In this document: positions 1 to 8,693 of the stretch, piece after piece | How positions within the stretch are numbered: position 1 is the first letter of the stretch | Layout: each line of letters opens with the position of its first letter | Assembly (NCBI RefSeq): GCF_030700245.1 | Contig: NZ_JAUYZI010000033.1 | Coordinates: 1-64,000, forward strand | Direction of reading: 5' to 3' | DNA length: 64,000 bases | Source: Methylobacterium amylolyticum | GTDB lineage: Bacteria; Pseudomonadota; Alphaproteobacteria; Rhizobiales; Beijerinckiaceae | Notes under the pieces: generated by a model | Told to the model about the DNA's origin: nothing | The model's input: the letters and a program-made list of their open reading frames with translations, nothing else | The model's database searches: none | Made by a program: the position numbers and the translations under genes

Positions 1-68
1 CTAGAGCTATTTCCGAGCAGGTTGCGACGTGGGACTGTTTGCGGCGTTGCCGTGTGAAGGAGCCGCTG

Positions 69-452
69 ATGCCTTCACCGTTGTCCCTGGATCTGCGCGA
101 GCGCGTCGTGGCGGCCGTGGCCGAGGGAGCGTCCTGCCATCAGGTTGCCGCGCGCTTCGGGGTCAGCGTATCGAGCGCCTGCCGCTGGTCGGAGCGCTTC
201 CGCCAGGACGGCCACGTCGCCGCCAGGCCGTCGGGTGGCGACCATACCTCGCACCGCATCGAGGCGCATGCCGGGCTGATCCTGGCGACCTACGAGGAGC
301 GGCCGGACCTGTTCCTGCACGAACTGCGCGACGCCCTGGCCGGGCACGGCGTGCCCACCAGCACGAGCGGGCTGTGGCGCTTCTTCCGGCGGCATCGGAT
401 CACCCGTAAAAAGGGGCGGTCCACGCCGCCGAGCAGGCGCGACCGGACGTGA
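69..452 (+). CDS. IS630 transposase, upstream frame (DNA-binding half)
   Basis: This frame encodes the N-terminal helix-turn-helix part of an IS630/Tc1-type transposase (SLDLRERVV, then ARFGVSVSSACRW). ATG 69 is preferred over 39 because AAGGAG lies 6 bases upstream of it. The frame ends at 452, but the family sequence continues in the -1 frame. At 407-413 the message reads T AAA AAG, a plausible -1 slippery site. Slipping there gives KK-GAVHAAEQARPDV and then the downstream frame, which is the family-like continuation. A programmed -1 frameshift is therefore inferred rather than a mutation. Confidence 0.85.
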   Translation: MPSPLSLDLRERVVAAVAEGASCHQVAARFGVSVSSACRWSERFRQDGHVAARPSGGDHTSHRIEAHAGLILATYEERPDLFLHELRDALAGHGVPTSTSGLWRFFRRHRITRKKGRSTPPSRRDRT

Positions 453-1030
453 GAGCGGCCCGCCAGGACTGGTTCGAGGCGCAGCCCAATCTCGATCCCG
501 ACACGCTGGTGTTCATCGACGAGACGGCCACCAACACGAAGATGGCCCGCCGCTATGGCCGGGCGCCGCGCGGTCATCGCTGCCGGATGGCCAAGCCGCA
601 CGGACACGACAAGACCACCACCGTCACCGCTGCGCTGCGCACCAGCGGTCCCACCGCCGTCACGCTGTTCGACGGCGCCACCAACGGCACCCGCTTCCTG
701 GCCTACGTCACCGACACCCTGATCCCGGTGCTGAAGCCGGGCGACATCGTCATCCTCGACAACCTGCGCGCTCACAAGGTCGCCGGCGTGCGCGAGGCGA
801 TCGAGGCGGCTGGCGCGCGGATCCTCTACCTCCCGCCCTACTCGCCGGACTTCAACCCGATCGAACAAGCCTTTGCCAAGCTCAAGGCGCTGCTGCGCGC
901 CGCCGCCGCGCGTAGCATCACCGACCTACGGGCCGAGATCCGCAAGGCCTTCGCCCGCTTCACAGCGCAGGAATGTCGCAACTACCTCGCCGCAGCCGGT
1001 TACGAGGACGACTCGGCCGTCGCTACATGA
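449..1030 (+). CDS. IS630 transposase, downstream frame (DDE catalytic half)
   Basis: This frame encodes the catalytic domain. It contains the three expected acidic sites: FIDE near residue 23, VILDN in the middle, and PIEQAFAKLK near the C-terminus, with the typical LPPYSPDFNPIE signature. The listed GTG at 449 overlaps the stop of the upstream frame, but translation probably enters earlier, from about 413, by -1 slippage. The last codons end inside the right terminal repeat region. Length and motifs suggest an intact DDE transposase. Confidence 0.87.
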   Translation: MRAARQDWFEAQPNLDPDTLVFIDETATNTKMARRYGRAPRGHRCRMAKPHGHDKTTTVTAALRTSGPTAVTLFDGATNGTRFLAYVTDTLIPVLKPGDIVILDNLRAHKVAGVREAIEAAGARILYLPPYSPDFNPIEQAFAKLKALLRAAAARSITDLRAEIRKAFARFTAQECRNYLAAAGYEDDSAVAT

Positions 1031-1046
1031 ACGGAAACGGCTCTAG

Positions 1047-1456
1047 CCGCGTTGGCGAGGGTTGAAAGCGTCCAATATCCGAAGCGTTTCCCTGTAATTT
1101 CCGCATCGACAGGGAAAATAAGACCGGAGACGGGTTCGATCGTGACTGCCCGCACCACCAGGGTTTCCTGGTGAAACTTAGGTTCTGATCGCACGACGCG
1201 CCGAGCGCCGTCGGTGCCGCCGCTTGGCGACGATCAGCCCGGTCTCCAGACCGACAGACATACCTTTTCTCGACGCTCGCCAAGCCGACGCGCCGACCCA
1301 TATCTCCGATCCCGAGCGACGGTGTTCCGGGCGTGCGGGCGCCGGCTGACCGCAGCCCGGTTCGCACACGCGCACGAGACGCCCGTTCGCATCCGCTCGA
1401 CCCGCGGCCCCGCCTCACGCCCGCCGGTGGACGAGCAGCACACCCCGGAGCGGCCG
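1047..1456. other. Intergenic stretch between IS element and broken gene
   Basis: No convincing coding sequence is seen in these 410 bases. Small frames exist on both strands but lack family resemblance or a good ribosome binding site. The stretch presumably holds the upstream region of the truncated carotenoid oxygenase gene, interrupted by the IS. Confidence 0.4.
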
Positions 1457-1972
1457 ATGCCCGAGATCGAGGCGATGCCCTACTGGCTCGACGGCAACTT
1501 CGCCCCCGTCCAGGAGGAGATCACCAGCTTCGCCCTGGAGGTGGAGGGCGCGGTCCCGCCCGAGCTCTGCGGCCTCTACGCCCGCAACGGCGCCAACCCG
1601 CGCGACGGCCATTCCGGGCACTGGTTCCTCGGCGACGGCATGATCCACGGCGTCGCCCTGCGCGAGGGCCGCGCGGACTGGTACCGCAACCGCTGGGTGC
1701 GCACCCCGCGCTTCGAGGGCCGCGCCTCCCGCAATCCGCTCGACCTGCGCGGCAGCGTCGCCAAGACCAGCCTCGTGGCCCATGCCGGGCGCATCTTCGC
1801 GCTCGTCGAGAACGCCCTGCCGATGCGGATCGGGCCTGAGCTCGAGACGCTGGGCTACGAGGATTTCGGCGGGTGGCTGACGACGCCGTTCACCTCCTCC
1901 TTACCGTTCGCCACCGCCCCAGCGGCAATCCGCACGAAGGTCCTATTGGCGGGCCATGATTGGAAAATTTGA
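1457..1972 (+). pseudogene. Carotenoid oxygenase (RPE65 family), 5' fragment only
   Basis: From ATG 1457 the frame reads as the N-terminus of a carotenoid cleavage oxygenase: YWLDGNFAPVQEE, then PPELCGLYARNGANP, GHWFLGDGMIHGV, RNRWVRTPRFEG and the KTSLVAHAGRIFALVENALP block. Family resemblance stops after GYEDFGGWLTTPFT, near 1900, where HPK and the iron-binding histidine blocks should follow. The frame then reads unrelated residues to a stop at 1972. Full-length enzymes are about 460-500 residues and this one has about 150 family residues, so catalysis is not possible. The break is probably a deletion or rearrangement; the adjacent IS suggests local instability. Confidence 0.75.
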
Positions 1973-2112
1973 AAATACAGGATCAAGAGTTGCGAGAAAT
2001 CGAATGATCGAGGCGCCACCCGTCCGTTGATGCTGTCGGGTTTGTTCGCGCTGGACCGAGGGAGGGACGGTGTTCGACGGGTAGCAGCAACGGAGTCCCT
2101 GTGCTCCGCGCT

Positions 2113-2997
2113 CTACGCGACGTGCTCCCGGATGGTCTCGAGCAGGATATCCGTGAGCCGTGCGACGGCCGGCGACAGGTCGGCTTCCGCCTGATGGAGG
2201 GTGAGCGGCGCGCACGGAAGGGCCGGCAGCCCTGTCTCGGCCGGGTCGAGCACGCTCAGCGTCTTCGGCAGACTTACGGCTGTCCGCGCGGTGATGCCGA
2301 GCCCACCCTCGGCCGCAGCCCAGAGACCCGAGAGGCTGGGGCTCGTGAACACCAGACGCCAGGGCAGGCCGCGTCCGTCCAGAGCGGCGACAGCCGCGGA
2401 CCGGAACGTGCATGGCGGCACGAAGGCGGCAAACGGCAGGGGCTCGCGGCCGAGGCTGGCGAGGCCCGGCCAATCGGGCTGACCGATCCAGTGGATCGGC
2501 ACCGTGGCGACCCGCTGGGCATGGGGGGCGTCGCCGCTGTCTCCCCAGACCAGCGCGACGTCGAGTTCGCCCTTCAGTGTCTTCTCGACGAGCTGCGCGC
2601 CGAGGCCGACCTGGACCTCGATGCGCACCCGCGGATAGGCCCGGGAGAAGCGTTTCAGCACCGCTGGGAGCCAGCTCTCGGCGAAGTCCTGTACAAGGCC
2701 GAGCCGCGCCCAGCCTTCGAGTTCCGTACCGCGAAGACGGTCGACCGCCTCGTCGTTGAGATCCAGCAGCCGCTTCGCGTAGCCGAGCATGCTCTCGCCG
2801 GCGGGCGTCAGGGCGAGGCCGCGCCCGGCCTTCTGCACGAGCGGCTGCCCGACCTGCTCCTCCAGCTTCCGGAGCTGCGTGCTCACGGCCGATTGCGACC
2901 GCCCCAGGCGCTCGGCCGCCCGGGCGAAGCTGCCGAGTTCGAACCCGGTCACGAAGGTCCGGAGCACGTCCATGTCGAGGTTGGTGCGGATCGTCAT
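2113..2997 (-). CDS. LysR-family transcriptional regulator
   Basis: A 294-residue protein of normal LysR length. Residues about 8-66 form the winged helix-turn-helix (DVLRTFVTGFELGSFARAAERLGRS, then QSAVSTQLRKLEEQVG), followed by the linker helix and a periplasmic-binding-like effector domain starting near residue 95. It is divergent from the tautomerase/SDR pair starting at 3119, the usual layout for a LysR protein controlling its neighbour. The effector is unknown. Confidence 0.9.
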   Translation of the reverse strand: MTIRTNLDMDVLRTFVTGFELGSFARAAERLGRSQSAVSTQLRKLEEQVGQPLVQKAGRGLALTPAGESMLGYAKRLLDLNDEAVDRLRGTELEGWARLGLVQDFAESWLPAVLKRFSRAYPRVRIEVQVGLGAQLVEKTLKGELDVALVWGDSGDAPHAQRVATVPIHWIGQPDWPGLASLGREPLPFAAFVPPCTFRSAAVAALDGRGLPWRLVFTSPSLSGLWAAAEGGLGITARTAVSLPKTLSVLDPAETGLPALPCAPLTLHQAEADLSPAVARLTDILLETIREHVA

Positions 2998-3118
2998 CGT
3001 TCGATCTTGTCGATACTATTGTTCGGTAGTTTCAAATTTTCAGAACGATGGTGCCGCGATAGACCGGTCGCGTCAAGACGTTCGGGACCCGATCGCACCT
3101 GTCAAGGACACCACTTCC

Positions 3119-3514
3119 ATGCCTCTCGTTCGTATTTCGCTGATCAAGGGCAAGTCACCGGAGCATATCCGCGCGATATCGGAGGGCGTCCATCGCGGCC
3201 TGATGGAGGCCTATGGTGCGCCGATCGACGATCGCTTCCAGCTCATCCACCAGCACGCGCCGGACGAACTGATCTACGATTCCGACTATCTCGGGCTTCA
3301 CCGCACCGACGATCTCGTGATCATCAACATCGTGGCCGGGAACTGGCGCGACACGCCGCAGAAAAAGGGGCTGTATCGGGCGATCACCGACAACCTCGTG
3401 GCGAATCCCGGTCTGCGCCCGGAGGACGTGCTGATCGTCCTCTCGCCCAACGCGCGCGACGAGTGGTCCTTCGGCAACGGCCTTGCGTCCTACGTGAAGG
3501 ACGACGCAGCCTGA
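3119..3514 (+). CDS. Tautomerase-family protein (MIF/4-OT fold)
   Basis: A 131-residue protein that starts MPLVRISLIKGKSPEH. The proline after the initiator methionine is the N-terminal catalytic base of the tautomerase superfamily, and the following strand and helix match. The body (DDRFQLIHQHAPDEL, then DDLVIINIVAGNWRD and KKGLYRAITDNL) fits the longer single-chain tautomerase type. It is followed 27 bases later by an SDR gene in the same direction, so the two probably form an operon under the divergent LysR. The substrate is not predictable. Confidence 0.85.
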   Translation: MPLVRISLIKGKSPEHIRAISEGVHRGLMEAYGAPIDDRFQLIHQHAPDELIYDSDYLGLHRTDDLVIINIVAGNWRDTPQKKGLYRAITDNLVANPGLRPEDVLIVLSPNARDEWSFGNGLASYVKDDAA

Positions 3515-3541
3515 CAGACCTAGCACGGGCAGGAGATCGAC

Positions 3542-4306
3542 ATGAGCATTCTCGTCACCGGCGCGACTTCGGGCTTCGGTCTCGCGATCGCGCGGCGCTT
3601 CGCGCAGGCCGGCCGGCAGGTCGTCGCGGCCGGACGGCGCCGCGAGCGGCTCCAGGCGCTGGTCGATGAACTCGGCGGCGAGGCGGTCCACGCCCTCGAA
3701 CTCGACGTCCGGGACAGGCACGCGGTGGCGGACGCGGTCGCCGGCCTCCCGGCAGCCTTCGCCGACATCGAGGTGCTGGTCAACAATGCCGGCCTCGCCG
3801 TCGGGCTCGAACCCGCGCAGGCGGCGGACCTCGACGGCTGGGAGGCGATGGTCGACACCAACGTCAAGGGCTTGATGTACGTGACCCGCGCGGTGCTACC
3901 GGGGATGGTCGCGCGCGACACCGGCCACGTCGTCAACATCGGATCGACGGCGGCGAGCTACCCTTACCCCGGCGGCAACGTCTACGGGGCCACGAAGGCG
4001 TTCGTCCGGCAACTCTCGCTCAACCTGCGCGCCGATCTCGTCGGCACGCGCGTGCGCGTCACGGAGATCGATCCGGGCCTCGTCGGCGGCACCGAGTTCT
4101 CCAACGTGCGGTTCCGCGGCGACGATGCCCGTGCCGCGGGCGTCTACGACGGCGCCGACGCGCTCACGCCCGAGGACGTTGCGGACACGGTGTTCTGGGC
4201 CGCCACCCGCCCCGCCCGCGTGAACATCAACGTTATCGAGCTCATGCCGGTCAGCCAAGCCTTCGGTCCGCTCGTGGTGCATCGCGGCGACCGGGGCGGC
4301 CGCTGA
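3542..4306 (+). CDS. Short-chain dehydrogenase, YdfG-like
   Basis: A 254-residue classical SDR. It shows the cofactor loop TGATSGFG at residues 6-13, NNAGL, the catalytic serine in NIGSTAAS and YGATKAF with the active-site Tyr and Lys. The overall pattern, including DPGLVGGTEFSNVRF and the C-terminal INVIELMPVSQAFGP, is closest to the NADP-dependent 3-hydroxy acid dehydrogenase YdfG. AGGAG lies just upstream of ATG 3542. It is co-directional with the tautomerase. Substrate is inferred only as a small hydroxy acid or carbonyl. Confidence 0.88.
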   Translation: MSILVTGATSGFGLAIARRFAQAGRQVVAAGRRRERLQALVDELGGEAVHALELDVRDRHAVADAVAGLPAAFADIEVLVNNAGLAVGLEPAQAADLDGWEAMVDTNVKGLMYVTRAVLPGMVARDTGHVVNIGSTAASYPYPGGNVYGATKAFVRQLSLNLRADLVGTRVRVTEIDPGLVGGTEFSNVRFRGDDARAAGVYDGADALTPEDVADTVFWAATRPARVNINVIELMPVSQAFGPLVVHRGDRGGR

Positions 4307-4394
4307 GCCCCGGAAGAGGGGCGTTGCGGCGAACGATCCGTGGCAGGACCATCGGGGACTGCCCGCGCGACCGACAACCGCCCACGAGGATGCC

Positions 4395-5678
4395 ATGACC
4401 GTCACCCTGCCGCGCGAGACCTCCGGCGATGACGCGATCCCCGCGGCCGTACGGCGAGCCGAACCGATCGTCTGGCGCAATCCGCACCGGAGGGATGCCG
4501 CTTCGGTGCTGGCCGGGTCGGCGTTCTCCGAGGCGGACATGCACGGTGCGGAGGCGCGCTGGCGGCGCTTCGATCCGCTCTTGGCCGAGCTGTTCGAGGG
4601 CACGGAAGACGGCCGGATCGACTCGCCGTTGCTGCCCGTCGCGTCCGATCTCGCCCGAACCGTGCTCGGCGACGCGCCCGGTTCGGTCTGGGTCAAGGCC
4701 GACCACGACCTGCCGGTCACCGGCTGCATCAAGGCACGCGGCGGCGTCTACGAGGTCCTGACCTATGCCGAGACGCTGGCGGCGGCGGCAGGGCTCCTGC
4801 GGCCCGGCCTGTCCTACGCGGCCTTTGCATCCGGCGCCTTCCGCGATCTTTTTGCCCGGCACACGATCGCGGTCGGCAGCACCGGTAACCTCGGCTTCAG
4901 CGTCGGCGTGATGGGCCGCGCCCTCGGCTTCCAGGTCGAGGTGCACATGTCCCACGACGCCAAGGCCTGGAAGAAGCAGCGCCTCCGCGATCTCGGTGCG
5001 CTTGTGGTCGAGCATCCGGGCGATTACGGGCGCGCGGTGGCGGCGGCGCGGGACGCCTTCCGGGATCGCGCCGCCGCGCATTTCGTCGATGACGAGGATT
5101 CGGTCGACCTGTTCCTCGGCTACGCGGCGGCGGCGCTCGACCTTCAGCGCCAGCTCGCGGCGGCCGGGATCGCGGTCGATGCGGCGCATCCGCTCTACGT
5201 CTACCTCCCCTGCGGCGTCGGCGGCGCGCCGGGCGGCGTGGCCTTCGGCCTGACGCTGCTGTTCGGCGACGCGGTGCGGCCGGTCTTCGTGGAGCCGGTG
5301 GCCTCGCCCTGCATGCTCGTGCAGCTCGCGGCCGGGCTCGACCGGTCCGTCAGCGTCTACGAGGCCGGGCTCGACAACCGGACCGCGGCCGATGGGCTGG
5401 CAGTGGCGAGCGCCTCCCTGCTGGTCGCCCGGACCGTCGGAGCGCTCATCGATGCGGTGGTGACCGTTCCCGACGCGGAACTGTTCCACTGGCTGCGGGC
5501 GCTCTGGACCGGCGCGGGGCTGCGCCTCGAACCCTCCGCGGCCTCCGGCTTCGCCGCCCTCGGCCGGTTCCTGGCCGAAGCGCCGCCGACGACTCCGAAG
5601 GCCACTCACGTGGTCTGGACCACCGGCGGGGCGCATTTGCCAGACGCGGAGTTCGAGGCTGCCCTGGCCCGCGCCTGA
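4395..5678 (+). CDS. dsdA: D-serine ammonia-lyase (D-serine dehydratase)
   Basis: A PLP enzyme that deaminates D-serine to pyruvate and ammonia; 427 residues, close to the usual length. The PLP lysine is K113 in TGCIKARGG, the phosphate-binding and substrate motif is GSTGNLGFSVG, and the glycine-rich loop is LPCGVGGAPGGVAFG. The FVEPVASPCML and GLDNRTAADGLAV segments are typical of DsdA. No DsdX transporter or DsdC regulator is adjacent; the next gene is on the other strand. A gap of about 90 bases separates it from the SDR. Confidence 0.9.
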   Translation: MTVTLPRETSGDDAIPAAVRRAEPIVWRNPHRRDAASVLAGSAFSEADMHGAEARWRRFDPLLAELFEGTEDGRIDSPLLPVASDLARTVLGDAPGSVWVKADHDLPVTGCIKARGGVYEVLTYAETLAAAAGLLRPGLSYAAFASGAFRDLFARHTIAVGSTGNLGFSVGVMGRALGFQVEVHMSHDAKAWKKQRLRDLGALVVEHPGDYGRAVAAARDAFRDRAAAHFVDDEDSVDLFLGYAAAALDLQRQLAAAGIAVDAAHPLYVYLPCGVGGAPGGVAFGLTLLFGDAVRPVFVEPVASPCMLVQLAAGLDRSVSVYEAGLDNRTAADGLAVASASLLVARTVGALIDAVVTVPDAELFHWLRALWTGAGLRLEPSAASGFAALGRFLAEAPPTTPKATHVVWTTGGAHLPDAEFEAALARA

Positions 5679-5862
5679 GCCGGCACAGGGTGCCGCGCCC
5701 ACCCCTCTGCGGGCACCGTCATCCCGGCGCGCGGAGCGCAACGCTCCGAGGTCGCGCCACGATCACTCGACCACGTCGCTGCGCTCAGGATCATAGTAGG
5801 GGCGACATCCGCCGGAGGAGCCGAGCGGAGACTGACTCGGGCCAATGCCGGTCTCGGCGCGG

Positions 5863-6861
5863 TCAGCGGTCGAGGTCCAGAATGGCGGCGGCGAACAGGT
5901 CCGGCGCCTCCTGGGGCGCGTTGTGGCCGACACCATTCAGCACCGTCGTGCGGCGCAGCTGCGTGAAGTGCGGGGCTGCCGTCCCCGGAGGTTCCGGCGG
6001 ATCGACGCCTTCATCGGCGCCTTCGAGCACGATCGTCGGGACCGTGATCCGCGGACTGGCGGAAAGCTGCCGCTCGATCGGCTCCAGTGCGGGATCGCCT
6101 GGCACCTCGCCGATGCGGAAGCGGTAGGAGTGCAGCGCCACTGTCACGAAATCGGGGTTCTCGAACGCCGCGGCGGTCCGCATGAAGGTCGCATCGTCGA
6201 AGTTCCAAGTCGGCGAGAAGTCATGCCACAGATAGCGGCAGAAGCCGGCGGGATCGTTCGAGAAGGCTGCTCGGCCGCGCTGCGCGTTCAGATACCAGTA
6301 GAACCAATGACGGCGCTCGAACGCAGCGTCACGCGGCTTCAGGAAGTCCGCGCGATTCTGGATGTTGTAGCCGGGGCCGCCGCTGCTCACGAGGCCACTG
6401 ACCCGCTCGGGGTACAGGGCCGCCACCACGCACGCCGCGCGGGCGCCCCAGTCGAAGCCGGCGAGCGTCGCCCTCCGCAGGCCGAGCGCGTCGAGGAGGG
6501 CGAGGAGGTCGGTGCCCAGTGCAGCCTGCTGGCCGACCCGCGGGGTGGCGGCCTCTATGAACCGGGTCGGTCCGTAGCCGCGCAGGTAGGGTACGATCAC
6601 GCGCCGGCCCGCCTTCGTCAGAACGGGCGCGACCGCCGCGTAGGCATGGACGTCGTATGGGAAGCCGTGGAGCAGGATCACCGGAGGCCCGTCCGGCGGG
6701 CCGGACTCGCGATAGGCCACATCGAGGACGCCTGCCCTGACGCGCCTGACGGCCGGATCGCCTGCCGGATCGGGCGCGGCGTCGGCGCGCTCTGGGATCA
6801 GGCCGCTGGCGGCCGCCCCGGCCAGGGCAGCCACGACTTCGCGGCGACGGAACGACACCAT
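5863..6861 (-). CDS. Exported alpha/beta hydrolase, epoxide-hydrolase-like
   Basis: A 332-residue alpha/beta-hydrolase. The N-terminus (MVSFRRREVVAALAGAAAS) has a twin-arginine-like signal and alanine-rich core, so export by Tat is likely. The oxyanion region is LLHGFPYD (about 64-70), the nucleophile elbow is GFDWGAR with D137, and the catalytic histidine is in GVGHNAPQE. An Asp nucleophile points to epoxide hydrolase or haloalkane dehalogenase chemistry. It lies 37 bases downstream of the TrxR-like gene and probably belongs to the same gntR-led transcript. Confidence 0.85.
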   Translation of the reverse strand: MVSFRRREVVAALAGAAASGLIPERADAAPDPAGDPAVRRVRAGVLDVAYRESGPPDGPPVILLHGFPYDVHAYAAVAPVLTKAGRRVIVPYLRGYGPTRFIEAATPRVGQQAALGTDLLALLDALGLRRATLAGFDWGARAACVVAALYPERVSGLVSSGGPGYNIQNRADFLKPRDAAFERRHWFYWYLNAQRGRAAFSNDPAGFCRYLWHDFSPTWNFDDATFMRTAAAFENPDFVTVALHSYRFRIGEVPGDPALEPIERQLSASPRITVPTIVLEGADEGVDPPEPPGTAAPHFTQLRRTTVLNGVGHNAPQEAPDLFAAAILDLDR

Positions 6862-6898
6862 GTGGGGAATCCTTCGGGCTCGACGGTCCGCAACCGGA

Positions 6899-7903
6899 TC
6901 AGACGTAGGCGCCGATCATCGCGCGCGTGCTCCGTTCCTCGACCCGGACCGCGGCATCCGCGGCGTGGTCGGCCAGGAACTTCTCCGCCTCCAGGGCCGC
7001 CATGCAGCCCATCCCGGCGGCCACGACCGCCTGTCGGTAGACGCTCTCCGCGCAGTCGCCGGCCCCGAAGAATCCCGGGACCGAGGTTCTCGTGGACCAC
7101 GGGGAGATCCGGATGTAGCCGCCTGCCTCCATCTCGACCTGCCCTCGGAAGAGCGCCGTCGCGGGATCGTGCCCGATGGCGACGAAGACGCCGTCGGCCG
7201 CCAGATCGCGGGTGTCGCCGCTCCCGACATCGCGCAGCCGCACGCCCGTGACCGCCTTCACGGGCTCGTCCTGGCCGAGGATCTCCTCGACCACGTGGTT
7301 CCAGACGACCGCGATCCTGGGATGGGCTGCCAGGCGATACTGCAGGATCGGCTCCGCCCGGAAGCGGTCGCGCCGATGGACCACGGTCACCTTCGCGGCG
7401 AGGTTGGCGAGATAGAGCGCCTCCTCGACGGCGGTGTTGCCGCCGCCTACGACCACGACCTCCTTGCCGCGGTAGAAGAAGCCGTCGCAGGTCGCACAGG
7501 CCGAGACCCCCGCGCCGTTGAACGCCAACTCGAAGGGCAGACCGAGCCAGCGGGCCTGCGCGCCGGTGGCGGCGACGAGCGTGTCGGCGCGGTAGGTGTC
7601 GCCGCTGTCGCCGACGGCCTCGAACGGCCGCCCGGAGAGATCGACGGAGACGATGGTGTCGGAGAGGATCCGGGTTCCGACGTGCTCGGCCTGCTCCCGC
7701 ATCTGCTCGACGAGGTCCGGGCCCTGGATCGCGCGTGCGAAGCCCGGATAGTTCTCGACCTCCGTGGTGATGGTGAGCTGTCCGCCCGGCTGAAGCCCGG
7801 TCACCAGGAGAGGCTGCAGGTTCGCCCGCGCCCCGTAGATCGCGGCCGTGTAGCCGGCCGGACCGGCGCCGACGATCAGGAGTTTCGTCCGATGGACCGT
7901 CAT
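6899..7903 (-). CDS. trxB: Thioredoxin reductase (low-Mr type)
   Basis: A 334-residue flavoprotein of the low molecular weight thioredoxin reductase family. It has the FAD fingerprint GAGPAGYTA near residue 12, the redox CATC pair at 136-139 in SACATCDGFFY, the NADPH fingerprint GGGNTAVEEA and the terminal FAD segment FGAGDCAES. The gene overlaps the stop of gntR by four bases, so they are co-translated. A GntR-controlled trxB paired with a hydrolase is not the housekeeping context, so this may be a second, pathway-specific reductase. Confidence 0.87.
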   Translation of the reverse strand: MTVHRTKLLIVGAGPAGYTAAIYGARANLQPLLVTGLQPGGQLTITTEVENYPGFARAIQGPDLVEQMREQAEHVGTRILSDTIVSVDLSGRPFEAVGDSGDTYRADTLVAATGAQARWLGLPFELAFNGAGVSACATCDGFFYRGKEVVVVGGGNTAVEEALYLANLAAKVTVVHRRDRFRAEPILQYRLAAHPRIAVVWNHVVEEILGQDEPVKAVTGVRLRDVGSGDTRDLAADGVFVAIGHDPATALFRGQVEMEAGGYIRISPWSTRTSVPGFFGAGDCAESVYRQAVVAAGMGCMAALEAEKFLADHAADAAVRVEERSTRAMIGAYV

Positions 7904-8598
7904 GTGCGCTCCGCGGGATGGGACCGACGGCGCGATCGCCCGGTGGTCTTGGCGTCCTGGAAGAGGAACTCGGTCGCGAGCCTCTCGACGATGCGGACAT
8001 GCGTGGAGAGCTGGGTCTCGGCCTCCGAGAGCCGCCCCGTCACGGCGAGGTCGATGATGCGGCGGTGCTGCTCCACGGCCGCCCGCATACGCGCGAGTTC
8101 GCGCGGCAGCCTGTGGCGCAGGGCGCCGACCTGATCGGCGATCCCGCGATAGGCCCGGGTGAGCAGCGCGTTGTCCGCCGCCGCGATCAGAGCCTCGTGG
8201 AACGCGCCGTCCATCGCCTCGGCCCGTGCGAGATCCTCGTCCTCCACGGCCAGGGCGCCCCCGGACAGGGGAACCGAGACGGCGGCGACCAGAACGTCCG
8301 GATCGCGGGCGGCAGCGATGCGCAGCGCGCCGAGTTCGAGCACGGCCCGCATCTCGCAGATGCGCCGCACGTCGGCGGCATCCAGGCTCATCACGAAGGT
8401 CCCGCTCTGCGGGCGCACCACGACGAGATCGTCCTGCGCGAGGCGAGCGAGCGCCTCCCGCACGGGCGTCCGGCTGATCTGAAGCTCGTCGGCCAGCGCC
8501 CGATCCGACAGCCGCTCCCCGAAGGCGAAGCGGCCGCTGACGATGGCCTCGCGGATGAGTGCCTTGGCACGGAGGCTCAGATTGTCTGTCTCGCGCAT
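7900..8598 (-). CDS. GntR-family regulator (FCD subfamily)
   Basis: About 232 residues from ATG 8598 (MRETDNLSLRAKALIREAI), chosen over 8640 because the conserved GntR winged helix begins immediately after it. The DNA-binding part (FAFGERLSDRALADELQISRTPVREALARL) is followed by an all-helical FCD effector domain (DVRRICEMRAVLELGALRIA, then FHEALIAAADN and the H in EQHRRIIDL). It is divergent from the DctA-type symporter at 8694, with a perfect palindrome between them. FCD regulators usually bind small organic acids, which fits the symporter. Confidence 0.9.
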   Translation of the reverse strand: MRETDNLSLRAKALIREAIVSGRFAFGERLSDRALADELQISRTPVREALARLAQDDLVVVRPQSGTFVMSLDAADVRRICEMRAVLELGALRIAAARDPDVLVAAVSVPLSGGALAVEDEDLARAEAMDGAFHEALIAAADNALLTRAYRGIADQVGALRHRLPRELARMRAAVEQHRRIIDLAVTGRLSEAETQLSTHVRIVERLATEFLFQDAKTTGRSRRRSHPAERT

Positions 8599-8619
8599 GA
8601 TTGGAATATCAATCGTGCG

Positions 8620-8636
8620 GTATTGCACGTCAATAC
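8620..8636. promoter_or_regulatory. Palindromic candidate GntR operator
   Basis: The sequence gtattgcacgtcaatac is a perfect inverted repeat: 6-bp arms GTATTG/CAATAC around CACGT. It lies between the divergent gntR and dctA-like starts, where an autoregulatory operator is expected. It is somewhat longer than the shortest FCD-type GntR sites. Assignment to this regulator is an inference from position. Confidence 0.55.
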
Positions 8637-8693
8637 GCAAACTGGCATATCAGTTGAAGCAGAGGCGCGCGACACCACCGAGCGGGGGTTCCC

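Larger units (their letters stand above)
1..1046 (+). mobile_element. Complete IS630-family insertion sequence
   Basis: Imperfect terminal inverted repeats bound the element. The first 15 bases (ctagagctatttccg) match the reverse complement of 1032-1046 at 13 of 15 positions, and weaker pairing continues to about 29 bp. Each end carries a TA inside CTAG, as expected for an element that duplicates a TA target. It contains two overlapping transposase frames, described separately. The window starts at its left end, so the left flank cannot be inspected. Both the coding frames and the ends look intact, so it may still be active. Confidence 0.88.
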
